From assembly GCA_902373525.1 (NCBI GenBank), contig CABKMN010000033.1:1-24533 (forward strand): a DNA stretch of 24,533 nucleotides, written 5' to 3'. Below, one piece after another: positions 14,651 through 23,400 of the stretch. The notes below the pieces were generated by a model. That model was not told the origin of the DNA. It did no database searches and saw only the letters and a list, made by a program, of their open reading frames with translations. The DNA comes from an uncultured Bilophila sp. (GTDB taxonomy: Bacteria; Desulfobacterota; Desulfovibrionia; Desulfovibrionales; Desulfovibrionaceae). The stretch's first letter is position 1, and every line of letters begins with the position of its first letter. The position numbers were made by a program, and so were the translations under genes.

Positions 14651-14937
14651 AACGCCTTCTCCTTCTTGAAAGGTTAAAGAATTCCACCCCATTGGACAGG
14701 GCAGACCACCTTTCACCTTAGAAAGAAGAGGAGCGGATAACAATAAGTTGAAAAGGACACCCCGGCAGACGTAGGAACCCGTACTTCCGGTGACGAAAAT
14801 GAAACAGAAAAGACGGCGGCGAGACTCCCCACCTTCCGTCAGGTTATGGTAATCCTGTGATCCGTTTGCGCTGAAGCCGACACACCGCCGGCGTTGCCGC
14901 CCGGGCATCGGCAAGGCGGTTCCGCGTGTGGAAGAAA
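14651..14937. other. intergenic region at the prophage/chromosome transition
   Basis: No convincing gene on either strand. It must hold the promoter of the CII-like copy 2, though no clear hexamers stand out. Base composition changes from mixed to GC-rich along it. A 14-nt stretch at 14731-14744 equals part of the E. coli lac operator but its flanks do not, and I treat it as chance. No att repeat or tRNA gene was seen. Confidence 0.5.
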
Positions 14938-14982
14938 CAAGAATCCGGGGGCCGAACCATCTGTTTGGCCCCCGGATTCTTG
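14938..14982 (-). terminator. strong terminator of the iron-sulfur operon
   Basis: A perfect 16-bp inverted repeat (14938-14953 with 14967-14982), core GAATCCGGGGGCC, has a 13-nt loop. On the minus strand it is followed by TTTC. It lies just past the end of the NifB-like gene (15005). Confidence 0.85.
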
Positions 14983-15004
14983 TCGTCGTACCGTTGAAGG
15001 GAAA

Positions 15005-15889
15005 TCAGGCCGAGAGGCTTTCCGAAACCTCCGCTTTCTCGGTGCCCCGGCCTTCGCTCGGCATCCGCATGTCTCCGATGACCCCGCTTTCACCGAGCAG
15101 GCCGAGCGCGTCGGCGCGGCAGCGGGCGCAGTGGCGCATCTGGGGAAGAAAGGCTTCGGCCTGCGCCCGCACACGGGTCATGCGTTCGTGCCCCGGTTCG
15201 GGATAGACGCCGAGAGGCGTTCCCGGCACGGGGATGAGCGGGATGCAGTTCATGAGAGACGCGCCCCAGTCCGCGACGCGCTCCGCAATGGCGGCGACGT
15301 GGAACTCGTTGATTTCCGGTACGATCACCGTGTTTACCTTTATGGTCAGGCCGAGAGCCTTGAGGCGGCGAATGCCCACTTCCTGCCGTTCGAGGAGGAG
15401 GCTTGCGCCTTCCTCGCCGGACAGCGGGCCGTCCGGGCCCTGCACTCTGCGGTATATCCGTGCTCCGATGGCGGGATTGACCGCGTTTACGGTGACGGTC
15501 ATGTGCCCGACGCCGAGGTCAGCGATTTCCTTTGCGGCTTCGGGCAGGGCAAGGCCGTTGCTCGACAGGCAGAGCAGCAGATGCGGCAGAACCTTGCGTA
15601 TCAGACGCAGGGTTTCGAAGGTTTCGGCGGGATTGGCGAGCGGATCGCCCGGTCCGGCGATGCCCGCGACTGATAGTCCGGACAGGCGGGCGGCGGCCCG
15701 GAGTGCCAGTTCGCAGGCTTCCTCCGGCGAAAGGAGTCCTGCTGTCACGCCGGGGCGGGACTCGTTGACGCAGGCATACCGCCGGTCGCAGAATCCGCAG
15801 GCGATGTTGCAGCGCGCCGCCACGGGCAGGTGGATGCGACCGAAACGCCCGTGCGCCTCCCGATTGAAACAGGGGTGTCTGTCGATCAT
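15005..15889 (-). CDS. NifB-like radical SAM iron-sulfur protein
   Basis: 294 residues from ATG 15889, overlapping the stop of the preceding gene (ATGA). The radical SAM motif is C27-x3-C31-x2-C34 (CNIACGFC), embedded in the NifB signature: HPCFNREAHGRFGRIHLPVA at 5-24, then DRRYACVNESRPGV at 35-48. A later C254-x2-C257 pair (CARCRADALGLLGE) matches the NifB C-terminal cluster site. It lacks the NafY/NifX-type domain found in longer NifB proteins. NifB makes the 8Fe carbide precursor of nitrogenase cofactor, but no nif structural gene is here; the operon instead encodes a double-cubane-cluster protein. A cluster-building role for that protein is an attractive inference. A distinct NifB-like family with another substrate is also possible. 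Confidence 0.85.
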   Translation of the reverse strand: MIDRHPCFNREAHGRFGRIHLPVAARCNIACGFCDRRYACVNESRPGVTAGLLSPEEACELALRAAARLSGLSVAGIAGPGDPLANPAETFETLRLIRKVLPHLLLCLSSNGLALPEAAKEIADLGVGHMTVTVNAVNPAIGARIYRRVQGPDGPLSGEEGASLLLERQEVGIRRLKALGLTIKVNTVIVPEINEFHVAAIAERVADWGASLMNCIPLIPVPGTPLGVYPEPGHERMTRVRAQAEAFLPQMRHCARCRADALGLLGESGVIGDMRMPSEGRGTEKAEVSESLSA

Positions 15890-16653
15890 CGCGGCTTGCG
15901 TCCTATGCCGATGCACCGCTGCGGGCACGCGTTGAGGCAGTCGCCGCAGTTGGTGCAGTTGGTTTCTTCGGGCCGGGTGTCCATGTAGCAGGCCCGGCGG
16001 CACTTGTCGCAGTCGGTGCAGGCGGTTGTCTTGTAGACCCGGAACAGCGAGAAGCGTTTGACGAATTCAAGCAGCCCGCCCGCCGGACAGGCGAAGCGGC
16101 ACCACGCCTGCGACACGAAGAGGCCGAGCCCCAACAACGCGAGCAGCACCCCCGTACGGAACAGCCACAGGGGGAAGGCGTGCTCGAAGGTCAGGGCCAC
16201 CGAAGGCCAGAATTCGCCCACGCGGATGGGGACGTTGACACGGGGCTGGTTCATCAGGAAGTACACGCCGATCACGCAGATGAGCGTCACGTATTTCCCG
16301 TAGCTGAAGTCCCGGACCGCATCGGGATACAGGCGCAGCCTGAAGGGGTTTTTGGCGAGGATGCGGTTGAGCAGCCCGCCCGGACAGACCCAGCCGCAGA
16401 AGGCGCGTCCGAAGAAAACCGCGAGCGCCAGCCATGCGCCCCATACGCCCCAGAACATGTTGGCGGCACGTCCGGGACAGGTGATGATCGGGCAGTTCTG
16501 GCAGCTCACGAACGGTACGACGAACGGGCAGCGGAACACGCCGTACAGTGCCCATTCCCCGAGAAAGGCCAGAGAGGCCCACTGGACGATTCTGTTGACG
16601 AGCAGCAGCCCGCGCAGGCGCAGGCTCGGACGGGCGACGAGTTCAGGCGACAT
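15886..16653 (-). CDS. NapH/NosR-type membrane 4Fe-4S ferredoxin protein
   Basis: 255 residues, ATG 16653. Hydrophobic segments near 20-40, 65-85, 118-134 and 165-182 are transmembrane helices. Two CxxxCP motifs of the NapH/NosR family are present: C86GWVCP and C185RFACP. An N-terminal set C51QNCPIITC59 is also seen. The end carries two [4Fe-4S] ferredoxin motifs, C212TDCDKCRRAC222 and C233TNCGDCLNAC243. Proteins of this kind pass electrons between the quinone pool and cytoplasmic or periplasmic redox partners. The gene overlaps both neighbours (11 nt with the binding protein, 4 nt with the NifB-like gene), so it is part of one translational unit and may supply low-potential electrons to the cluster enzymes. 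Confidence 0.88.
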   Translation of the reverse strand: MSPELVARPSLRLRGLLLVNRIVQWASLAFLGEWALYGVFRCPFVVPFVSCQNCPIITCPGRAANMFWGVWGAWLALAVFFGRAFCGWVCPGGLLNRILAKNPFRLRLYPDAVRDFSYGKYVTLICVIGVYFLMNQPRVNVPIRVGEFWPSVALTFEHAFPLWLFRTGVLLALLGLGLFVSQAWCRFACPAGGLLEFVKRFSLFRVYKTTACTDCDKCRRACYMDTRPEETNCTNCGDCLNACPQRCIGIGRKPR

Positions 16654-17515
16654 CCTTCACCCCCAGTTTTTCGACGAGTTCCTGTCCTTTCGCGGAGATG
16701 GCGGGGATGAACCCGGCCCGTTCGAAGTGCGCCTGCCCTTCGGGACCGGCGATCCAGTCCACATAGGCGTCGGCCGTCGCCCTGTCGCGGGCGTCCCGCA
16801 TGACGCCGACGGTAAAGGTCAGCGGTCCGGCAGGGAAGAACTTCTCCGGGATTTCCACGAGATCAAGGTGCGGCGCGTACAGCGGCATGCGTGTGATGCG
16901 GCGTTCCACGATCATGGCGGCGGCCTTGCCCGAGGTCACTTCCTCGATGGTGCGCTGGACGCAGGTGGCCTGATCGTCGATGACGTTCTTCATGACCGGC
17001 TTGACCAGATCGGCGGCCTTGAGGATGCCCATCACCGCCTGCCCGCCGGGAGGCGACGCCAGCGGGCTCATCGCCACGCGGACGCCGGGCTTGGCGAGGT
17101 CCTCCAGCGCCGCGATGCCCGCCGGGTTGCCCCTGGGCACGGCGATGACGTAGCTCGTGAAGCACAGCGGCTTGAAATACAGCATCTTTCCGGCCTTCCG
17201 CAGGTTTTGCGCCAGCGCGAGCACGCGGCCCGCAAAGACCTCGGTGTGTCCACTTCCCGAAAGCAGCGACTTCCCGAGTGCCCCGGCGAACGCGCCGGTA
17301 TAGGCGATCTCCACGCCGTGCGCGGCGGTGTAGGCGTCGTGCGCCGGGCGCATGGCCTCGGCCAGCCCGCCGCAGGACCACACCTGCAAGGTTTTTGCCG
17401 GGGTTTCGGCCCGGGCGGGCAAGGCTCCCGCGACGACGGCTCCCGCCGCGAGCGTCTTCAGGAACCGGCGGCGTTCCGGGTTTTGCGCGGCGGGCGCGCA
17501 TGGTTCTTTGTTCAT
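16643..17515 (-). CDS. Tat-exported ModA-like substrate-binding protein
   Basis: 290 residues from ATG 17515, with AGGAGGAG upstream. Residues 14-37 are a twin-arginine signal (ERRRFLKTLAAGAVVAGALP, cleavage after ARA), so the protein goes folded to the periplasm. The mature part begins KTLQVWSCGGLAEAMRPAHD and keeps type 2 periplasmic-binding-protein features of the ModA class: GKSLLSGSGHTEVFAG, YVIAVPRGNPAGIAALEDLA and a C-terminal DWIAGPEGQAHFERAGF. No permease or ATPase gene is adjacent. ModA-class proteins bind molybdate, tungstate or other small ions; the ligand here cannot be read from sequence. Use of Tat rather than Sec hints at a bound cofactor or a redox partner. A 145-nt gap separates it from the double-cubane gene. 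Confidence 0.8.
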   Translation of the reverse strand: MNKEPCAPAAQNPERRRFLKTLAAGAVVAGALPARAETPAKTLQVWSCGGLAEAMRPAHDAYTAAHGVEIAYTGAFAGALGKSLLSGSGHTEVFAGRVLALAQNLRKAGKMLYFKPLCFTSYVIAVPRGNPAGIAALEDLAKPGVRVAMSPLASPPGGQAVMGILKAADLVKPVMKNVIDDQATCVQRTIEEVTSGKAAAMIVERRITRMPLYAPHLDLVEIPEKFFPAGPLTFTVGVMRDARDRATADAYVDWIAGPEGQAHFERAGFIPAISAKGQELVEKLGVKDVA

Positions 17516-17660
17516 GTCTCCTCCTGTCTGGCGGGGGTTCCGCCGGGATGGCAAGGGGTGGCGTCCTCCCCCTCGGAAGACGGCCCCGTGCATGTGCAGG
17601 TTCCGTGCGTAAAACGGCTTTCCCCGCGCGGAACGGGGATGCGGCGTTTTTTGCCGAGGG

Positions 17661-18794
17661 CTAGTCGAGCATTTCGAGGAAGGCTTCGATGCGGACCTTG
17701 AGCTGTTCGGTGTCCGCCTCCGAGTAGTCCGTGACGATTTGCAGGAACGGCAGGCGCAGTTCTACGCGCACGAACTTTTTGACCGACCACGATTCCACGT
17801 CGTAGGTCTGGCAGCCCTGCCACGTGAGATCGACCACGGCGTCCGCCTGAAACGCCTCCGCCAGTTCCCGCAGCGCGGCATAACGGTGGGGATTGGGCGA
17901 CATGACGGAGCACGGCGTGTCGAGGTAGCGTCCGGCGAGCTCGGTCAGCGGGTCGGCGGTTTCGTCCATCATCAGGCGGACCTTCTTGTAGCAGGTGCAG
18001 TTGTCGATGCAGACGACGCTCGCCCCGCAGGTTTCGAGAAGCTGAATGACCTTGTGGGAACCCAGTCCCGCGGGGACGCCCGTGAGCAGGATGCGGGGCG
18101 CGTCCGGGGAAACGATCCCGGCGTCCGCTCCGCCGATCTCGGCGGCGATGTCTTGGAGAAGCGCGATGGCCTGTTCGTAGTCGGGCATGAAGGAAGCCCG
18201 GAAACAGATGTCCAGCAGGTCCATGCCGGTCAGGGGCGACGGCTTGCGTTTGGCGAGATCGAGCACGTCCTTGAGGGCGCGGCGGAGCCGGTTGGTCAGC
18301 CGGATGGCCTCCCGCAGCGCGTCCGTGGTGACGGGTACGCCGAAATCCTTTTCCAGCCGCGCGACGAGGTTCGCGTACTGCGCGCGCCAGTAGGCCTTGG
18401 CCTCTCCGTCCTGAATCTGCGGGAGCTGGAGCAGCACGAGCGGCTTGTAGGCCGCCAGCAGTTCGTACATCTTTTTCTTGCCGTCGCAGGTGGTGTCCGC
18501 GACCACGATGTCCGAAGCCGCCAGATAGGGGCAGCTGTCCTGAAGCGCGAAGCCGAAACTGCTCTTGATCAGCGGGCAGAGGGAGCGGGGAAGCATGGTT
18601 TCCGCCGCCGGGATGGAGTCGTTCTTCGTGCCGCACAGCGACACCGGGATGGCTCCGGCGGCCAGCGCGATCTCCAGCGGCGAATAGATGCAGTACTGGC
18701 CCACGACCTTCTTTCCGGCGGCCTTGGCTTCCTGAAGCGCGAGCACGTTGCGTCCGGTGACGTCGCGGAACCGTTCGAGACTTGCGTATGCCAT
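17661..18794 (-). CDS. double-cubane-cluster protein (YjiM / HgdB-like, 2-hydroxyacyl-CoA dehydratase superfamily)
   Basis: 377 residues from ATG 18794 (AAGGAG ribosome site); the open frame extends upstream into the activator gene but that part is not real. It closely follows E. coli YjiM and characterised double-cubane proteins: C35 in GQYCIYSPLE, C54, LPRSLCPLIKSSFGF with C73, C88 in DSCPY, C103 in DTTCDGKKKMYE, C266/C268 in DNCTC, C295 and C328 in QGCQTYDVES. The family is a single-subunit relative of HgdB/BcrC enzymes that binds an [8Fe-9S] double cubane and, once reduced by its ATPase, can reduce small molecules such as acetylene. The physiological substrate is unknown. It lies 29 nt downstream of its activator gene. 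Confidence 0.9.
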   Translation of the reverse strand: MAYASLERFRDVTGRNVLALQEAKAAGKKVVGQYCIYSPLEIALAAGAIPVSLCGTKNDSIPAAETMLPRSLCPLIKSSFGFALQDSCPYLAASDIVVADTTCDGKKKMYELLAAYKPLVLLQLPQIQDGEAKAYWRAQYANLVARLEKDFGVPVTTDALREAIRLTNRLRRALKDVLDLAKRKPSPLTGMDLLDICFRASFMPDYEQAIALLQDIAAEIGGADAGIVSPDAPRILLTGVPAGLGSHKVIQLLETCGASVVCIDNCTCYKKVRLMMDETADPLTELAGRYLDTPCSVMSPNPHRYAALRELAEAFQADAVVDLTWQGCQTYDVESWSVKKFVRVELRLPFLQIVTDYSEADTEQLKVRIEAFLEMLD

Positions 18795-18823
18795 GAGAAT
18801 CTCCTTGAAGGATGCGGCAGCCG

Positions 18824-19588
18824 TCAGATGCGGGCGGCGATCAGGGCGGCCCCGACGGCTCCGACGAGTTGGGGGTGTTCGGGCACGTTGACCGGCACGC
18901 CGAGTTCCTCGGCGAGCAGCCCGCTGAACGCGGGGCTCGTCGCCAGCCCGCCCGTGAACGTGCACTCGCCGCGTAGGGGAATGCGGGCGGCGAGGCCGCG
19001 CATGCGCCGGGCGATGGACCGGAAGACTCCGGCGGCGATGTCGGCGGGCGGCGTGCCCTGCGCGAGCAGGCCGATGATTTCCGTTTCCGCGAACACGGCG
19101 CACATGCTGGAAATGGGGGCGGGCGTTCCCCGCGCGGCGGCCTCGCCGAGCTCCTCCAGCTCCATGCCGAGGATGCCGGAAAGGACTTGCAGAAAGCGTC
19201 CCGTGCCTGCGGCGCACTTGTCGTTCATCAGGAAATCTTGCACCGAACCGTCCGAGGCGGTGCTGATGACCTTGCTGTCCTGCCCGCCGATGTCGAGCAC
19301 GACGCCGGTTCCGGGGAAGAGATGGACGGCCCCGCGCGCGTGGCAGGTGATTTCCGTGACCACCTTGTCCGCGAAGGGCAGGGAGATGCGCCCGTACCCG
19401 GTTCCGACGACGCGGGAAGGCTCGGCTCCGCCCGCGTCGGCGCAGGCGGCGGCGAGCGCCCGTTCTCCGGCCTCGCGGGCGTTCCAGCCGGTGGGCAGGA
19501 CGGCTTTTCCCAGCAGCGAACGCGACTGGGGATCGAAAACGACGGCTTTGGCGGCTACGGAACCGACATCGACACCGGCTACGGGCAT
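18824..19588 (-). CDS. BcrAD/BadFG-type ATPase activator of the double-cubane protein (YjiL-like)
   Basis: 254 residues from ATG 19588, with GGAGGG directly upstream. The ASKHA fold is evident: MPVAGVDVGSVAAKAVVFDP (phosphate 1), VVLDIGGQDSKVIS (phosphate 2) and a late FTGGLATSPAF (adenosine site). C125 in NDKCAAGTGRFLQ and C163 in SSMCAVFAETEI are the two conserved cysteines per monomer that hold one [4Fe-4S] cluster at the dimer interface. The protein hydrolyses ATP to drive single low-potential electrons into its partner. It is the first gene of the minus-strand operon and its partner follows after 29 nt. No clear promoter was found upstream in the GC-rich stretch to 19818. Confidence 0.92.
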   Translation of the reverse strand: MPVAGVDVGSVAAKAVVFDPQSRSLLGKAVLPTGWNAREAGERALAAACADAGGAEPSRVVGTGYGRISLPFADKVVTEITCHARGAVHLFPGTGVVLDIGGQDSKVISTASDGSVQDFLMNDKCAAGTGRFLQVLSGILGMELEELGEAAARGTPAPISSMCAVFAETEIIGLLAQGTPPADIAAGVFRSIARRMRGLAARIPLRGECTFTGGLATSPAFSGLLAEELGVPVNVPEHPQLVGAVGAALIAARI

Positions 19589-19818
19589 GGCGCCCTCCTC
19601 AGGGTTGGAGCGTTGGAAACAGGGGCGAATCGGGCGTCGCGGCGGCTGCGGGACGCTTCCCGTCGGGTGGGGCGTCTTTCTCCTCCCTGCGGATTCCATC
19701 GGGGAAGGAGGCAGCCGGGCGCGGGCCGAATCGGCCTTTCAAGAGTTGACGGACATCGTCCCGGCGGCGCAAGCGGGCCGAGGCGTCGCGGCGGTCAGGC
19801 GAAAGACGCCGCGGACAC
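19589..19818. other. upstream region of the iron-sulfur operon
   Basis: GC-rich, no supported gene. It should contain the promoter of the operon starting at 19588, but no clear -35/-10 pair is visible; a sigma-54 or other alternative promoter would be missed by eye. Confidence 0.4.
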
Positions 19819-19848
19819 AAAAAAATCCCGCATGGAACCATACGGGAA
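19819..19848 (-). terminator. minus-strand terminator
   Basis: TCCCG-C-ATGG and CCAT-A-CGGGA form a stem over AA (about 19826-19847); on the minus strand it is followed by seven T (A-run 19819-19825). It insulates the iron-sulfur operon from leftward transcription, or ends a minus-strand RNA from the structured region. Confidence 0.7.
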
Positions 19849-19865
19849 ACGCGATGGGGAGTTGT

Positions 19866-19972
19866 CCGTCAGAAAAGGGGGGCGGGAGAAGAGTGCGTAC
19901 TACACCGCCGACTGTGACGGGGACATCCAGCCCCACCGCAGAAGGTGTCAGGTCATGCCTGAAAAAAGACGG
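19866..19972 (+). ncRNA. structured RNA leader, possibly a divergent cobalamin-class riboswitch
   Basis: Nested complementary segments are visible: CCGTC (19866-19870) with GACGG (19968-19972) closes the element; ACACC (19902-19906) pairs with GGTGT (19944-19948); GGGG (19919-19922) with CCCC (19931-19934); CAGG (19949-19952) with CCTG (19958-19961). The order GGGA, GTGCG, ACCGCCGACTGTGACGGGGA, TCAGG and CCTG parallels the cobalamin riboswitch core and B12 box, but a base is inserted before ACTGTGA, the B12 box is altered and peripheral parts are missing. It ends 24 nt before a 44-aa ORF. Class and even strand are uncertain. Confidence 0.45.
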
Positions 19973-19996
19973 TGAAAACGCGACATGAGGAGCCTT

Positions 19997-20131
19997 ATGG
20001 AAAATGATTTGACGTTGGACGAAACTATAAAAAGTTGCCTCCGGAAAGTAAAGGCTCTTTTTACTCCCTTTTCGCCATGCGCCCCTGAAGCCGCGGAGAC
20101 GTTCCGGACGTTTTGCGGGATGGTTGATTGA
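19997..20131 (+). CDS. 44-residue hypothetical protein downstream of the structured leader
   Basis: ATG 19997 has a good ribosome site (GAGGAG, 4-nt gap) and the ORF ends at TGA 20129-20131. Its product starts MENDLTLDETIKSCLRKVKA and has three cysteines, no transmembrane helix and no motif I know. A strong terminator begins 8 nt after the stop, so leader, ORF and terminator form a complete small unit. It may be a regulated micropeptide or the leftover of a longer gene. Confidence 0.5.
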   Translation: MENDLTLDETIKSCLRKVKALFTPFSPCAPEAAETFRTFCGMVD

Positions 20132-20138
20132 GGGATAG

Positions 20139-20174
20139 AAAACCCCTCCCGGTGGTGAGCCGGGAGGGGTTTTT
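20139..20174. terminator. strong terminator after the 44-aa ORF
   Basis: A perfect 14-bp stem: AAAACCCCTCCCGG (20139-20152) with CCGGGAGGGGTTTT (20160-20173), 7-nt loop, five T on the plus strand. The A/T symmetry lets it work on the minus strand as well. Confidence 0.9.
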
Positions 20175-20175
20175 A

Positions 20176-20403
20176 GACACATATTCTGACACATATTTGT
20201 GCCCGATTCCGCCACATTTTGACACATTACGCTGAGTGTAAATATAATTATTTAATCATGTTAATGTATAGTATATGCCCCGAATGGGGGCTTTCTCGTG
20301 TACGGAGATCAAGACGTTTCCTTTGAGAAGGGATGGATTCTACACTGAGGGGAGTCGGTTTCGCCGCATGCTTTCCCTGCCCCCGTTTCTTCGGGGTTCC
20401 CTG
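20176..20403. repeat. AT-rich spacer with short GACACAT direct repeats
   Basis: GACACATATT occurs at 20176-20185 and 20188-20197, with GACACATTA at 20221-20229 and the related GCCACATT at 20211. Next comes a very AT-rich run (about 20237-20276) and a small hairpin GCCCC/GGGGGC (20277-20291). No supported gene is present. It could be a decayed insertion-sequence end or a regulator binding region; I cannot tell. Confidence 0.45.
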
Positions 20404-23400
20404 TCATCCCCGGATCAGTTCCAGCAGTTCGGCTTCGTTCAGGGGGACGTCCGCGCCGCTGAGTACGTCGGCGGCGAGGGCGCGCTTGGAGCGGTGCAGC
20501 CGGATGATCGATTCCTCCACCGTGCCGCGTGCGACGAGGCGGTAGACGGTCACGGGCCGCTTTTGCCCGAGGCGGTAGGCGCGGTCGGACGCCTGATCCT
20601 CCACGGCGGGATTCCACCACGGATCAAGGTGGATTACGTAGTCCGCGGCGGTGAGGTTCAAACCTTGCCCGCCCGCCTTCAGGCTGATCAGGAACAGGTC
20701 CCCCACCCCGGACTGGAACGCCGCCACCCGGGATCGGCGCTCGCGTTCGGGCGTGGAACCGTCAAGATACTGGTAGGCGTACCCGGCGGCGTCGAGCCGC
20801 TTCCGGGCTTCCGTGAGGCAGCCCACGAACTGGCTGAACACCAGCGCCTTGTGCCCGCCCCGCACCAGTTCGGACACGAGGTCCATAAAGGCCGAGAGCT
20901 TCGCGCCGGAAAGGGGCGTTTCGGGATCGACCAGCGCGGGGGCGCAGCAGGCCCGGCGCAGTTTCGTCAGTTCCGTCAGAATGCTGAACGTTCGTGAGCC
21001 GTCGAGTTCCTTCTCGTCCCGTGCGGCTTCCAGCGCGGCGAGCGCCGCCCGGCGCAGGGCCTCGTAGAACGCCCGCTCGTCGTCGGGCAGTTCCACTTCG
21101 ATGAGCTGTTCCGTACGCGGCGGCAGTTCGGTGAGCACTTCGCTCTTGGTCCGACGCAGGATGAAGGGCCGCACGAGCGCCCGCAGAGCCTGCCGTGCGG
21201 CGGACTGCGCCTCCGAAGCCCGTTCCTCGGCGTTTTCCTCGCCGGGAGCGGGCGCGGAAATGGCGGCGAAGCGTTTCTGGAACGACTGCCGCGTGCCGAG
21301 CAGGCCGGGATTGATCAGATTGAACAGGCTCCACAGGTCCTCAAGCCGGTTCTCGATGGGCGTTCCCGTGAGCGCGACGCGGAAGGCCGCCGGAATCTGG
21401 CGGCTGGCCCGCGCACGGCGGGTGTCGGCGTTCTTGAGCGCCTGCGCCTCGTCGAAAACCGCCACCCGCCAGTCGCGGCCCGAGAGGCATTTCGCCTCCG
21501 TATGCAGCAGCCCGTAGCTGGCGATCAGTACGTCGCCGGGGCCGAGCGAGGCCACCCGTGCGGCCCGGTCGCCGGGGCCGAAACGGTGCGCGGCGAGGGT
21601 GGGCGCGAAGCGGGACAGTTCGTTTTCCCAGTTGTGGCACACGGATGTGGGGGCAATGATGATCGAGGGGCCGGACGCGGCCTGCGCCAGCAGGACGGCG
21701 ATGGTCTGCACGGTCTTGCCGAGGCCCATGTCGTCCGCGAGGCAGGCCCCCGCGCCCCAGCGGGCCAGCCGGGACAGCCACACGAAGCCGTCGATCTGGT
21801 AATCGCGCAGTTCCGCCCGCAGGGTGGAAGGCACGGCGGGCGTACCCGTTTCCGCCGTTCGGATGCGCCGGAGCAGGCTCTCCCACGCGTCGTCTCCCCT
21901 GACTTCGGCCCCGTCCAGCAGATCGCGGACGGTGTCCGCCGCCAGCGGGTGTATGCGGCAGGCTCCGTTCTCGCGTTCCGTCAGCCTGTCCAGCCGGTCG
22001 AGCTGCTGCCGGAACTGCCTGGTCAGGGCGAGGAACGCCCCGTCCCCGAGGGGCACGAAACGCCCCTTCGCCTGCGCGAGGCGTTCCAGCACCTGCGCCA
22101 TGTCCAGCACCAGCGATTCGTTGACCCGGATTTGCCCCTGCAACGCGAACCACTCCCGCGAGTGGCGCACGTCCACGGAAAGCCGGTCCGCCGAAACCTG
22201 CGGGCAGACCCGGAGCTTTTCGCCTTCGGGCCATTCGAGTTCGGCTCCGGCGTGTTCCAGTTCGAGCAGGCAGTCGAGCGATGCTTCCGTATCCTCGAGC
22301 GTCCACGGGCCGTTGCCGCCGCGTTCGCGGAGCGTGGGGCAGCGCCGCGCCAGATCGCGGGCCGCGTGCGTTTCTTCCGTAAAATCCCGTTCCGTGCGGA
22401 CGGTGCGGCCTTCGATGTCCGCCAGCGGCGCGGCGGGGCCGTCGCCCACCGGAAACGCGGGCGTGCCGGGCAGACCGAACGGGCGGCAGAACAGCGCGAC
22501 TTCCAGCCCGACGCCCACGGGGCGCAGGCGCACGACGAGCCGGGGCGAAGCCGCCACGTCCTCGGCGCGGATGACCGGGCGCACCACGTCCTCATCAAGG
22601 TTTCGCACCAGTTCGAGCACGCGGGGGCCGCCCTCGGGCGGCACGTTCAGACCGTGTTCGCCGAGCAGGTCCGCCGCGCCCTCCAGCCGTTCGGGGAGGT
22701 GGTAAAGCACATAGGAACGCGGCGCGGCTTCCACGCATTGCAGTTCCCCGCGCGGCACCCAGCGGGACAGGGCGAGGCTGTAGCCGTTGCGCTCCTGCCG
22801 GACGACCAGTTCCACGGGCTTGCAGGCCAGCGAGATGGGGACGCGGTCCGAGGCCCGGAGCAGGTTCGGATGCCCCGCCAGCGCCGGGAGCGCCCGGCAG
22901 GGATCGGCCTCGCAGGTGGTGCCGTTCCATGTCCGCGACCAGCGCAGCGTCGCGAGCACGGCCCGGTCCTGTTCCGAGAGCCAGTCCAGCGTCTCCGCCT
23001 CTTCGTGCAGGCGTTTGAGGGAGATGGCCCGGCCCGCCGTCCATCCGTCGCCCTTGGCGGACTGTTCCAGCGCCTCCACGCGGAAGCGTTCGGTGTCCAC
23101 GAGCCACGCGAGCCGTTTTCCGGCCTTTTCCGCCGCGGGCTGTTGCAGTCGGTGCACCAGCGCGTCGAAGACCCGTTCCCAGCTCTCCCGGCGATCCAGA
23201 AAATCGGTCAGGCGCACATGCCGGATCGGCAGGCTCCGCTCCTTCCAACCGCCTTTCGGATCGAGGCGGGCCAGCGTTTCCGCGAGCAGGCAGGCGATGA
23301 GCGGCAGCCTGTCCCGGAACCGTTCGAACAGCGTTTCCACGGCGCGGGCATGATGGACGCCGTCGTCGAGGCTGGCGTCCACGGCGCGGAACACGGCTTC

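Noticed and set aside
14731..14744. 14-nt identity to part of the E. coli lac operator (GAGCGGATAACAAT)
   Set aside because: The flanks do not match the operator or cloning vectors and no lac genes are near; most likely chance.
14651..15004. tRNA gene or att direct repeat marking the prophage end
   Set aside because: No cloverleaf and no repeat shared with other parts of the window could be seen; the other prophage end is outside.
17739..19988. 749-codon plus-strand open frame opposite the double-cubane and activator genes
   Set aside because: A GC-rich antisense shadow; the minus-strand proteins carry all conserved cysteines and ATPase motifs.
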